DNA of 64,000 nt from Bdellovibrio sp. ZAP7 (GTDB lineage Bacteria > Bdellovibrionota > UBA1018 > CAIMNF01). The translations under genes were made by a program, and so were the position numbers. Location: the NCBI GenBank assembly GCA_945874535.1, contig CAMCGZ010000012.1, positions 1 through 64,000 of the forward strand, written 5' to 3'. Shown here one piece after another: positions 37,700 through 45,986 of this stretch. Position 1 is the stretch's first letter. Every line of letters begins with the position of its first letter. The notes beneath the pieces were generated by a model. The model made no database searches and had not been told where the DNA came from. It saw nothing but the letters and a program-made list of their open reading frames with translations.

Positions 37700-37777
37700 T
37701 GAGTTCATAGACAACAGAAGAGGAACCCAATAAAGGGAACCTCAAAACAACAACGAAGAAAAAGGAGTGTCCAGGTT

Positions 37778-38899
37778 ATGAAAAATACCCTCGCACTAGT
37801 TCTGGCTTTAGCAGTTGTATCGTCCCCTGCATATGCATCCCGCGCTCGTTTGGAAGCGCTCGGCGAAGGTAAGAACGGTTCTTACTACATCAATGACAGC
37901 CGTAACATGTTCCTGAACCCAGCTTCTATCACTAAGCACAAGAAGAAGCTCCTCCTCGAATTGGGGAATGGCGCAGTTGTAGGCGCTAACGACCGCGCCG
38001 GTGACAACCTTGCTCAGGGTGGTTTCATCAACACCTTCGGTGATTTCACTTACGCTCTCTATCTGAACAACACCTCTGACTCTGCACTTACCGCAGCAGC
38101 TACCGCAGCTGCACCTGCTCCAGGCAGTGCGATCGAGTTCCAAGTTGCAGGCGAAGGCGCCCTGAACTGGGGTCTCGGCGTTCTGACTGGCAATACTAGC
38201 AATGGTGCTGATAGCTCTTCTTACTTCGGCGTTCGCGCCGGTGTTGAGAAAGACGCTCTCGCTGTGTTCACCTCTGTAGGCGTGTCCAGCAAGTTCGTCA
38301 ACGATGGCGTTGCTCCTGGTTCGATCAATCAAATCAAGGGCAAGCTTCGCCTCGATGTGGGTGCAACCTACAAAGTGATGAATGAAATGACCGCTTTCGG
38401 GCGTTTCTCTACCTCAACCAACGAAGCCACTGTTGAAGCCGGTGCGACTGACGTCACTGCTGAAGTGAAGTCCACCAACTACGGTGCAGGCCTCGGCTGG
38501 GACAAGGAAATGACTAAGTCCACCCACATGTTCACCCGTGTGGAAGCTGCTTACGCTCAAACCAAGCAAGGCGACGCCGTGACTGCCGAGTCCTTCAACG
38601 TACCAGTTGTTCTCGGTGCAGAAGCTCAGGCCCTCAGCTGGCTCGCAATCCGCGGATCGATCGGTCACTCCCTGATTGGCCGTGACATCACTGGCCGTCA
38701 GAGCCTGGGTAACCTGACCACCCTCGCTGCAGGCGTGGGCATGACCTTCGGCGACGTCACCGTTGACGGCCTTGTGGCTTCGAGCGGCTCTAATGGTAAC
38801 GTGACTGGTCTCGGAATGGGAACTGGTCCTGCTGCAAACCAGAACTTCGGTTTCGGCGATGGCATGATCTCCCGTATCGCCATGACCTACAATTTCTAA
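37778..38899 (+). CDS. outer-membrane protein (OmpP1/FadL-unlike beta-barrel), likely highly expressed
   Basis: Signal MKNTLALVLALAVVSSPAYA; beta-barrel pattern ending in SRIAMTYNF; strong promoter, RBS and terminator. Confidence 0.75.
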   Translation: MKNTLALVLALAVVSSPAYASRARLEALGEGKNGSYYINDSRNMFLNPASITKHKKKLLLELGNGAVVGANDRAGDNLAQGGFINTFGDFTYALYLNNTSDSALTAAATAAAPAPGSAIEFQVAGEGALNWGLGVLTGNTSNGADSSSYFGVRAGVEKDALAVFTSVGVSSKFVNDGVAPGSINQIKGKLRLDVGATYKVMNEMTAFGRFSTSTNEATVEAGATDVTAEVKSTNYGAGLGWDKEMTKSTHMFTRVEAAYAQTKQGDAVTAESFNVPVVLGAEAQALSWLAIRGSIGHSLIGRDITGRQSLGNLTTLAAGVGMTFGDVTVDGLVASSGSNGNVTGLGMGTGPAANQNFGFGDGMISRIAMTYNF

Positions 38900-38916
38900 T
38901 CTGACCTCAGATTGAA

Positions 38917-38958
38917 ATCAGAGACCCCCGGGGGAGCGATCCCTCGGGGGTTTTTGTT
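38917..38958 (+). repeat. direct repeat copy 1 (terminator-derived)
   Basis: ATCAGAG...GGAGCGATCCCTCGGGGGTTTTTGTT; the last 26 bp are identical to 40181-40206. Confidence 0.85.
38925..38955 (+). terminator. rho-independent terminator of outer-membrane protein gene
   Basis: Stem CCCCCGGGGGA / TCCCTCGGGGG (one G-U), GCGA tetraloop, then TTTTT. Confidence 0.88.
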
Positions 38959-38994
38959 ATGTAAAAAAGAATATACAATGATCATTTTTACATA
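38958..38994. promoter_or_regulatory. AT-rich inverted repeat upstream of AAA ATPase gene (putative operator)
   Basis: TATGTAAAAA (38958-38967) / TTTTTACATA (38985-38994) with palindrome ATGATCAT at 38978-38985. Confidence 0.4.
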
Positions 38995-39006
38995 CAAAAT
39001 GATGAT

Positions 39007-40146
39007 GTGATTAGCAGAAAGTTAGCCGACTCCCTCCTGAAAAACAAATCCGTCTTGCTCCTCGGGCCGAGGCAGGTCGGAAAATCGACCCTCATTCACG
39101 GGCTGAGGCCGGACCTCGTGCTCAACCTGGCCGATGAGGATGTGTTTGTCTCGGTGACTGCGGATCCCTCCTACCTCAAGACGCAGATCGAGACCCATTC
39201 GCCCCGGTCGGTTTTCATCGATGAGGTTCAGAGATATCCCCGATTGCTGAACTCCGTTCAGGCGATCGTCGATCAAAACCCGAAAATCCGGTTCTACCTG
39301 ACCGGGTCCAGTGCCCGGAAGCTCAAGCGCGGGAAGGCGAATCTCTTGCCCGGCAGGGTCTTGAGTTACCGGCTCGGCCCCTTTGTTGCCGCGGAGCTCA
39401 ACCACCGGATGGATCAGGATCAGGTGCTCAAGTTCGGCGGTTTACCTGATGCTTATCTGGGCCCTACTGCGACACTGTCGAAAAAGCTTCTCCGGAGCTA
39501 CAGCGGCACCTACTTGAAGGAAGAGATTCAGGCAGAGGCCTTGGTACGGAATATCGATCAGTTCAGCCGGTTTTTTCAGGGAGTCGTGAATGTTTCGGGT
39601 CATTTTGTGGATTTCACAAAATTAAGCCAGAAGGTGAAAGTGCCACGCCTTGCAGTGCCCCGTTTTTTCGAGATCCTGGAGGACTCGCTCATCGGCGAAC
39701 GAATCGTTCCGATCCCCGAGTTGCTGGAGGTCGCGGATTTGGTGAAGCATCCCAAGTTCTTTCTGTTCGATACCGGCGTTTACAACGCGCTTCAGAATAG
39801 TTTCGAGATTTCTCAGGACCGGCTGGGCATTCTTGCCGAGCACCTCGTATTCAGTCAACTCAGGCATTCAGCCTGGGCCTTCGATCGGTCGTTGGAGGTT
39901 TCCACCTTCAGGACTCGTGGCGGCCTCGAGGTCGATTTTGTATTGAAACTCGAGCAGAAATTCTTCGGCATCGAGGTGAAGTCGGGCGACAACCTGAACC
40001 CGTCTGATGTGGAGCCGCTCTTGAAGCTGAAAGGCTACCTCCCCAAGGTCGAGGTGATGGTTTTCCACCTGGGGAAAAGAAAGCAAAAGATTGCCGGCGT
40101 CTGGTGCTTGCCTTGGCAAGAGGGGTTGCAGGAACTCGGATTCTAG
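39007..40146 (+). CDS. AAA ATPase (AAA_14) with DUF4143 / PD-(D/E)xK-like C-terminus
   Basis: LLLGPRQVGKSTLIHGL Walker A; FIDEVQRYPRLLNSVQAIVD Walker B; LTGSSARKLKRGKANLLPGR; C-terminal LEVDFVLKLEQKFFGIEVKSG. Confidence 0.92.
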   Translation: MISRKLADSLLKNKSVLLLGPRQVGKSTLIHGLRPDLVLNLADEDVFVSVTADPSYLKTQIETHSPRSVFIDEVQRYPRLLNSVQAIVDQNPKIRFYLTGSSARKLKRGKANLLPGRVLSYRLGPFVAAELNHRMDQDQVLKFGGLPDAYLGPTATLSKKLLRSYSGTYLKEEIQAEALVRNIDQFSRFFQGVVNVSGHFVDFTKLSQKVKVPRLAVPRFFEILEDSLIGERIVPIPELLEVADLVKHPKFFLFDTGVYNALQNSFEISQDRLGILAEHLVFSQLRHSAWAFDRSLEVSTFRTRGGLEVDFVLKLEQKFFGIEVKSGDNLNPSDVEPLLKLKGYLPKVEVMVFHLGKRKQKIAGVWCLPWQEGLQELGF

Positions 40147-40166
40147 GGACTGGAATTTTTGGACGG

Positions 40167-40206
40167 ATCAGAGGGTCGGAGGAGCGATCCCTCGGGGGTT
40201 TTTGTT
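40167..40206 (+). repeat. direct repeat copy 2 (terminator-derived, left stem arm degenerated)
   Basis: ATCAGAG...GGAGCGATCCCTCGGGGGTTTTTGTT; identical to copy 1 over the last 26 bp. Confidence 0.85.
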
Positions 40207-40302
40207 TGGAGGGGGGCTGGGGCTCTTGGGCTTTAAGTGCCTGTAAGGTCGTGCCTTTTAAATGATTAGCCCCAAAGAGCAAAAGGTATTTATATAATAC
40301 CC

Positions 40303-40578
40303 ATGAGTGTTCCGATGGTGAACTTGGAGGTCTGTCTTAGTGACCTCAATCAGTGGTTGGCTGAGCAGAGCCTGACGATTCGACTCGCCGTCATCGGTAT
40401 TCAAATATCAGGATGAATGACGCGGCTAGAATCGATCTGATTGCGCTAAAGGCAGCCGCCTATATCAGTCGATGCGGCGATACAGTTTATTCGCAAGCAC
40501 TACTCACCGCCCACTGATCGGTTTGTCGAGGACTTCGAGGGGAGGCTGAATGAGCTCCGCGCGTACCTCAAAAGGTGA
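40303..40578 (+). pseudogene. decayed nucleotidyltransferase (DUF6036-like) relic
   Basis: N-terminal MVNLEVCLSDLNQWLAEQSLTIRLAVIG (stop at 40414), then RIDLIALKAAAY in another frame, then AAIQFIRKHYSPPTDRFVEDFEGRLNELRAYLKR in a third (stop at 40576). Confidence 0.55.
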
Positions 40579-41245
40579 CTTTGAATGCAGACTTGCCTAT
40601 TTCGGGGGTGCCATCAATTCTGACACCCGTGATCTAGGCAAAGAATTTCAGGATCTGGAGGCGTTTTTCATCCAAGCAACGATGATGATGGGCTACGACG
40701 TTCGGGTAACCCAATCCTTCCTGAATTGGTTGATCCGCTATGGCGCAGTGCTTTGCCCTTCTAAAATCAAAAAATTGATGGGGAAGACGGATCATGACGC
40801 TTCTATCCTGGGGGTCTTCATATCCTATTTGAAAGAATACGATTCGAGGCCAAACAGGTGGCGGCTCTTGGCCCCCTTTGCCAAGAAAACTCATCGAATT
40901 CTGTTTCCTGATTTGCCCGTTCCAAAAAATACCAATCCACATTTTTCCAAGTTCGGAATCACCGCGCCGATGTTGCTTCCCAACGAAGCGAAATATCTTT
41001 TGCCCCAAGAGGCGGTATTGAGAAACTGCCCCGAGTTGAGATACCGCTCCATGGTGATGGGCACGGTGTCCTCTGACATTCACTCCCTGATCGAAAAAAA
41101 GGGAACCGCGATGACCCCCTATGAAATGGCTAAGATCACTCACCATCACAAAGCGCAGGTGTATTCCATGATCAATACCATGAAACGGCTGGGGGCCATG
41201 GCCGGGAGTGATGTGGTGGAAAGTTCAAAAATTCCAAAGCCTTAG
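40550..41245 (+). CDS. hypothetical protein with C-terminal HTH-like region (putative partner of the decayed nucleotidyltransferase)
   Basis: Overlaps the end of the relic; C-terminal MTPYEMAKITHHHKAQVYSMINTMKRLGAM HTH-like. Confidence 0.6.
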   Translation: MSSARTSKGDFECRLAYFGGAINSDTRDLGKEFQDLEAFFIQATMMMGYDVRVTQSFLNWLIRYGAVLCPSKIKKLMGKTDHDASILGVFISYLKEYDSRPNRWRLLAPFAKKTHRILFPDLPVPKNTNPHFSKFGITAPMLLPNEAKYLLPQEAVLRNCPELRYRSMVMGTVSSDIHSLIEKKGTAMTPYEMAKITHHHKAQVYSMINTMKRLGAMAGSDVVESSKIPKP

Positions 41246-41290
41246 CAGGTCACGCTTGCGCAAAGTTCCTGAAATCGCTAGATTCTTTTC

Positions 41291-42367
41291 ATGCTCTATC
41301 ATCTCCTGTACCCGCTCCACGAGCAGTTCGGCGTTCTCAATGTTTTCAAGTACATCACCTTCAGAACCTTTGGCGCCACCCTCACAGCGATTGTGTTCAG
41401 TTTGATGTTCGGCAGACGCTACATCCAGTGGCTGAAAGAGAAGCAAATCGGTCAGAGCATCCGCGAGCTCGGCCCTCAATCGCACCAAAGCAAAAAGGGC
41501 ACGCCCACCATGGGTGGAGGCTTAATCCTTTCTGCCATCACGCTCTCGACCCTGCTTTGGGCGGATCTCAAGAACCATTACGTGTGGATTGCGCTTTTGG
41601 TGATGCTCGGAACCGGGCTCATCGGTTGGATCGACGACTACAAAAAAGTGGTTCAAAAGAATTCGAAAGGCCTCTCGGCTCGTCAAAAGCTGTTGAGTCA
41701 AACCGTGGTGGCTCTGGCAGCTTCGATCGCGCTCTACGTACTTCGCGATTCTCCTGCCGTGCTCAAGTTTCCATTCTTCAAGGATCTGGCCCTCGACCTC
41801 GGCGTTTTCTTTGTGCCCTTTTCGACCCTGGTCATTGTGGGCTCTTCGAACGCGGTGAATCTCACTGACGGGTTGGATGGACTCGCTGTGGGCCCGACCA
41901 TCACCACCTCGCTCACCTTTTCGATTCTGGCTTATTGTGCGGGCAATTTTTTGATCTCCGATTACCTCCAAATCCCCTTCGTGCAAGGGGGCGGAGAATT
42001 GGCCATCTTCTTAGCCAGCATCGGGGCAGCTTGCTTGGGTTTTTTGTGGTTCAATTCCTATCCGGCTGAGGTGTTCATGGGCGATGTGGGTGCCTTAGCC
42101 CTCGGTGGGGCGCTGGGTATCGCGGCGGTGATCACCAAGAACGAGCTTTTGCTCGTGCTCTGTGGAGGCATCTTTGTACTCGAGGCGGTGTCGGTGATGA
42201 TGCAGGTTGCGTCCTTCAAGTTGACCGGAAAGCGCATCTTTAAGATGGCGCCCTTGCACCACCACTACGAACTGAAGGGCTGGGCCGAGCCAAAAGTCAT
42301 CGTCCGGTTCTGGATCATTTCAATCATTCTGGCGCTCGCCACCTTGGCGACCCTCAAACTCCGCTGA
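41291..42367 (+). CDS. mraY: phospho-N-acetylmuramoyl-pentapeptide transferase
   Basis: KKGTPTMGGGLIL, NAVNLTDGLDGLAVGP, EVFMGDVGALALGGALG, APLHHHYELKGWAEPKVIVRFWI. Confidence 0.97.
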   Translation: MLYHLLYPLHEQFGVLNVFKYITFRTFGATLTAIVFSLMFGRRYIQWLKEKQIGQSIRELGPQSHQSKKGTPTMGGGLILSAITLSTLLWADLKNHYVWIALLVMLGTGLIGWIDDYKKVVQKNSKGLSARQKLLSQTVVALAASIALYVLRDSPAVLKFPFFKDLALDLGVFFVPFSTLVIVGSSNAVNLTDGLDGLAVGPTITTSLTFSILAYCAGNFLISDYLQIPFVQGGGELAIFLASIGAACLGFLWFNSYPAEVFMGDVGALALGGALGIAAVITKNELLLVLCGGIFVLEAVSVMMQVASFKLTGKRIFKMAPLHHHYELKGWAEPKVIVRFWIISIILALATLATLKLR

Positions 42368-42387
42368 TTTTTTAGAGGAAGACACAC

Positions 42388-43773
42388 ATGAGCAAATTCA
42401 AAGGTAAGAAAGTACTGATCGTCGGCTGTGGCACCTCCGGGGTGGCCTCGGCTAAATTTTTAGTGAAGCAGGGCGCGCGGGTGATGATCACCGACTCCAA
42501 GCAGCGCACCGAGCTGGCCGATAGCCTGAAAGAGCTCGGAGACCTCAAGGTCGAGTTCGAATTCGGCGGACACACCGAGAAGTCCTTCTTTGGGGCCGAG
42601 CTCATTTTGGTGAGCCCCGGCGTGAATGTGCTGAATCACCAGCTTCTTCAGCAAGCCAAGCTGAAGGGGATTCCGGTCACTTCCGAGATCGAACTCGCCG
42701 TGGGTGAGCTCGAGCAGCCTCTGATTGGCATCACAGGCACCAACGGCAAGTCGACTGTCACGACCCTGGTCGGGGAAATGTTCAAGTCCGATCAAAAAGG
42801 CGCCTTTGTGGGCGGAAACCTGGGCACACCCCTCATTGAATACATCACCGCCGGTCAGAACGGCCAAGTGGCCGTTTGCGAGCTCTCGAGTTACCAGCTC
42901 GAACTCACCGAGCGCATGGTTCCGGCCGTGGCCATCTTCACCAACATCGACCAAGATCACCTCGATCGCTACGGCACCATGGATGCCTACATTTCGGCTA
43001 AAAAGCGTCTTCTCAAGGTGTGCGATCGCAACTCTTGGGTGGTGCTCAATTACGACGATGCGGTCTTGAAGACTTTTGCAGACGAGAACCAAGGCAAGGT
43101 GGTGTGGTTCACTCTCAAGAACCCGATCGACATCGGCGGCGAGTTTGCCGAGAAGTTCTTCGGGGCCTACTACGACGCCTCTAAAAACGCGGTGGTCACC
43201 AAGGTCACCGGTCGCGAAGAAATCTACCCCCTCGAAAACTTCAAGCTCTTTGGCGACCACAACAAGCAAAACCTCATGGCCTCGATTTGTGCTGCTCGCA
43301 TCATGGGCGTGAGTCAGCAGGGAATCCAGAACTGCATCAACGGCTTCAAGGGGCTCCCACACCGCCTCGAGTACATCCGAAAAAAAGACGGTGTGTACTT
43401 CTTCAACGACTCGAAGGCCACGAACATCCAGAGCGTTCAGGCCTCGCTTCAGGCCTTCAAGCGGTCTCCGATTATTCTGATTGCCGGAGGTAAGGACAAG
43501 AATATGGACTTCGTCCCGCTTGCGCCGATCGTGAAGCAGAAGGTGAAGCTTCTCATTTTGGTGGGTGAAGCCAAAGAAAAGCTGAACCGCGCTTTGGGTG
43601 ACTATGCCGAGACCTACTTGGTGGGCACCTTCGAGGAAGCGGTGCTCATGTCGTTCCAAAAATCACGCAATGGCGACGTGATCCTCTTGTCGCCGGGCTG
43701 CTCGAGTCAGGACATGTTCCGCGACTTCGAAGAGCGGGGGGATTATTTCAAGAAACTGGTCACCCAGCTTTAA
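42388..43773 (+). CDS. murD: UDP-N-acetylmuramoylalanine--D-glutamate ligase
   Basis: GITGTNGKSTVTTLVGEMF, FTNIDQDHLDRYGTM, FFNDSKATNIQSVQASLQ, LLSPGCSSQDMFRDFEERGDYF. Confidence 0.97.
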   Translation: MSKFKGKKVLIVGCGTSGVASAKFLVKQGARVMITDSKQRTELADSLKELGDLKVEFEFGGHTEKSFFGAELILVSPGVNVLNHQLLQQAKLKGIPVTSEIELAVGELEQPLIGITGTNGKSTVTTLVGEMFKSDQKGAFVGGNLGTPLIEYITAGQNGQVAVCELSSYQLELTERMVPAVAIFTNIDQDHLDRYGTMDAYISAKKRLLKVCDRNSWVVLNYDDAVLKTFADENQGKVVWFTLKNPIDIGGEFAEKFFGAYYDASKNAVVTKVTGREEIYPLENFKLFGDHNKQNLMASICAARIMGVSQQGIQNCINGFKGLPHRLEYIRKKDGVYFFNDSKATNIQSVQASLQAFKRSPIILIAGGKDKNMDFVPLAPIVKQKVKLLILVGEAKEKLNRALGDYAETYLVGTFEEAVLMSFQKSRNGDVILLSPGCSSQDMFRDFEERGDYFKKLVTQL

Positions 43774-43777
43774 GAAG

Positions 43778-44908
43778 TTGTTCTCGCGGCAGCCGGCAGG
43801 AGACGTGGCGCTCCTGATCCTGGTCGTGACCATGGTGCTCTTTGGGCTCCTGATGGTCTATTCGTCTTCGTACATCTTCGCAGAAGAGCGCACGGGCGAT
43901 GGTTTCACCTTCATCAAAAAACAGCTCCTCTATGCGGTCATGGGCTTCGGGGGCTTATTCATGGCGTCCCGAATCCCGCATCAGCGCTGGTACCAGTGGG
44001 CGCCGCTTGCGGTGTTCACGGTGCTCGCCATGCTGGTGGCCGTGATGATTCCGGGTGTGGGATCGCGGGTGGGTGGAGCTCAGCGGTGGATCAATCTAGG
44101 GCTCTTTCGCTTTCAGCCGGCCGAGATCGCCAAATTGGTGGGCGTGATGTTCGTGGCCCGCCAGTTGGTCCGCCATCAGCGCGAATTGCACGATTTCAGA
44201 AAGGGCATCATCGCTCCCGTCGCCCTCTTGCTCCCGATGATGGCGCTCTTGCTCCTTCAGCCGGACTTCGGCTCGGTGGCGCTCTTGGTAGGAACGACTT
44301 TTGTGCTGATGTACCTTTCGGGTGTGCGGCCCTTGTTTCTTTTTGGCGGAGCCTTCGGAGCCGGCGCGCTCGGGGCGATTCTGATTGCCACATCCCCTTA
44401 CCGTTTGGCTCGGGTGATGACCTTCCTCGACCCCTGGCGCGATCCGGCCGGGAAGGGATTCCAGGTGATCCAGTCCATGCTCGGCCTTCACAACGGGAGC
44501 CTCTTTGGTCAGGGCCTCGGCAACGGAAAAGAAAAGCTCTTCTTCTTGCCCGAGGCGCACAATGATTTTATTTTTTCGGTCATTGGCGAGGAGCTCGGTT
44601 TTGTGGGAGTCGTGGGTGTCATCGTGGCCTACGTGCTCTTCATTTACCGCGGGCTCAAGATCTCATGGATTGCGCTCAATGAGCGGCAAGACCGTTTTGG
44701 ATTCTACTTAGGCTGCGGCATCTCACTTCTGCTCGGTTTACAGGCCTTCATCAATATGGGTGTGGGCATGGGGCTATTGCCCACCAAGGGGCTAACCCTC
44801 CCCTTTATCAGTTACGGCGGATCGGCCCTGACCCTGAACCTCATGGCCATCGGCATTCTGTACAGCATTTCAAAAGCGAATCGCGGGAGCTTCTATGAAG
44901 CCGAATAA
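43778..44908 (+). CDS. ftsW: peptidoglycan glycosyltransferase FtsW
   Basis: SEDS family: RWINLGLFRFQPAEIAKL, LLQPDFGSVALL, FLPEAHNDFIFSVIGEELGF, FISYGGSALTLNLMAIGIL. Confidence 0.96.
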   Translation: MFSRQPAGDVALLILVVTMVLFGLLMVYSSSYIFAEERTGDGFTFIKKQLLYAVMGFGGLFMASRIPHQRWYQWAPLAVFTVLAMLVAVMIPGVGSRVGGAQRWINLGLFRFQPAEIAKLVGVMFVARQLVRHQRELHDFRKGIIAPVALLLPMMALLLLQPDFGSVALLVGTTFVLMYLSGVRPLFLFGGAFGAGALGAILIATSPYRLARVMTFLDPWRDPAGKGFQVIQSMLGLHNGSLFGQGLGNGKEKLFFLPEAHNDFIFSVIGEELGFVGVVGVIVAYVLFIYRGLKISWIALNERQDRFGFYLGCGISLLLGLQAFINMGVGMGLLPTKGLTLPFISYGGSALTLNLMAIGILYSISKANRGSFYEAE

Positions 44909-45986
44909 GCGCCTCTTGGTGGCCGGTGGTGGAACCGGCGGTCACATTTTGGCTGGAGTAGCCATTGCCGACGAATGGAAGCGAAAGCTCACCGAGCTCG
45001 GAACCTTTGAGCCTCAGGTGCTGTTTGTGGGGGCGGAACAGGGCCTCGAAGCCCGCTTGGTCCCCAAACACGGGTATGACCTCAGACTCCTCAAAATCGG
45101 AGCGCTGAACCGCGTGAGTCTCAAAACCCGCCTTCAAACCGCTCTGCAATTGCCGCTGAGTTTCCTTCGCGCATTCTCCATTCTCCTCAGCTACCGTCCG
45201 CATGCCGTCATCGGCGTCGGCGGTTATGCCTCGGGGCCGGTGGTCTTGCTGGCGCGTTTGCTTTCACCCATACTTGGAATAAAGACGGCCATCATCGAGC
45301 AAAACTCGGTAGCCGGGTTCACCAACCGCGTGCTCGGAAAATGGGTCCACCGCGTGTTCTGCGCCTTCGAGGCCGGCGGGCGCAACTTTTCTTCGCGTAA
45401 AATCCTCGTCACGGGGAATCCGATTCGCTCCTCGATGAAGCTCCTTCCGCCTGCTCCTCAGGAGCCCTTCACCTTGTTTGTGTTCGGGGGGAGCCAAGGT
45501 GCGGTGGGCATCAACACCATGGTGCTCGAAAGCCTCCCGCACCTGAAGAGCCACAATCTCCGCATCATCCACCAAACCGGCGTGAAGGATTACGAGCGCG
45601 TCAAGGCCGGATACGAACGAGCAGGCGTGCCGGCCCGGGTCGAAAAATTCATCGACGACATGGGTTCCTGCTATGCCGAGTCCAATTTGGTCGTCTGCCG
45701 AGCGGGTTCTTCTTCTATGAGCGAAATCGCTTCGGTGGGCCGAGCTGCGGTGTTCATTCCTCTTCCCACCGCGGCCGACAATCACCAAGAAGTGAACGCC
45801 CGCATTTTTGAGCAAGCGCACGCCGCAAAGGTGGTGGCCCAGGCCTCGATGACCGGCGGACAATTTGCCGAGTTCTTGCTGAACCTCAAGCACCACCCCG
45901 AACAGATCCGGAGCATGGAAGAACGGGTCCGGGCCTTTTATCGGAGCGACTCTGCCGCCCAAATTGTAGAGGACTTGTTGAAATGA
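44895..45986 (+). CDS. murG: UDP-N-acetylglucosamine--N-acetylmuramyl-(pentapeptide) pyrophosphoryl-undecaprenol GlcNAc transferase
   Basis: LVAGGGTGGHILAGVAIADEW, GVGGYASGPVVLLA, EQNSVAGFTNRVLG, VFGGSQGAVGIN, VCRAGSSSMSEIASVGRAAVFIPLPTAADNHQEVNA. Confidence 0.97.
   Translation: MKPNKRLLVAGGGTGGHILAGVAIADEWKRKLTELGTFEPQVLFVGAEQGLEARLVPKHGYDLRLLKIGALNRVSLKTRLQTALQLPLSFLRAFSILLSYRPHAVIGVGGYASGPVVLLARLLSPILGIKTAIIEQNSVAGFTNRVLGKWVHRVFCAFEAGGRNFSSRKILVTGNPIRSSMKLLPPAPQEPFTLFVFGGSQGAVGINTMVLESLPHLKSHNLRIIHQTGVKDYERVKAGYERAGVPARVEKFIDDMGSCYAESNLVVCRAGSSSMSEIASVGRAAVFIPLPTAADNHQEVNARIFEQAHAAKVVAQASMTGGQFAEFLLNLKHHPEQIRSMEERVRAFYRSDSAAQIVEDLLK

Noticed and set aside
42460-43659. 399-aa - strand ORF opposite murD
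   Set aside because: Antisense of an unambiguous essential gene; His/Val/Gly-rich low-information translation typical of shadow frames.
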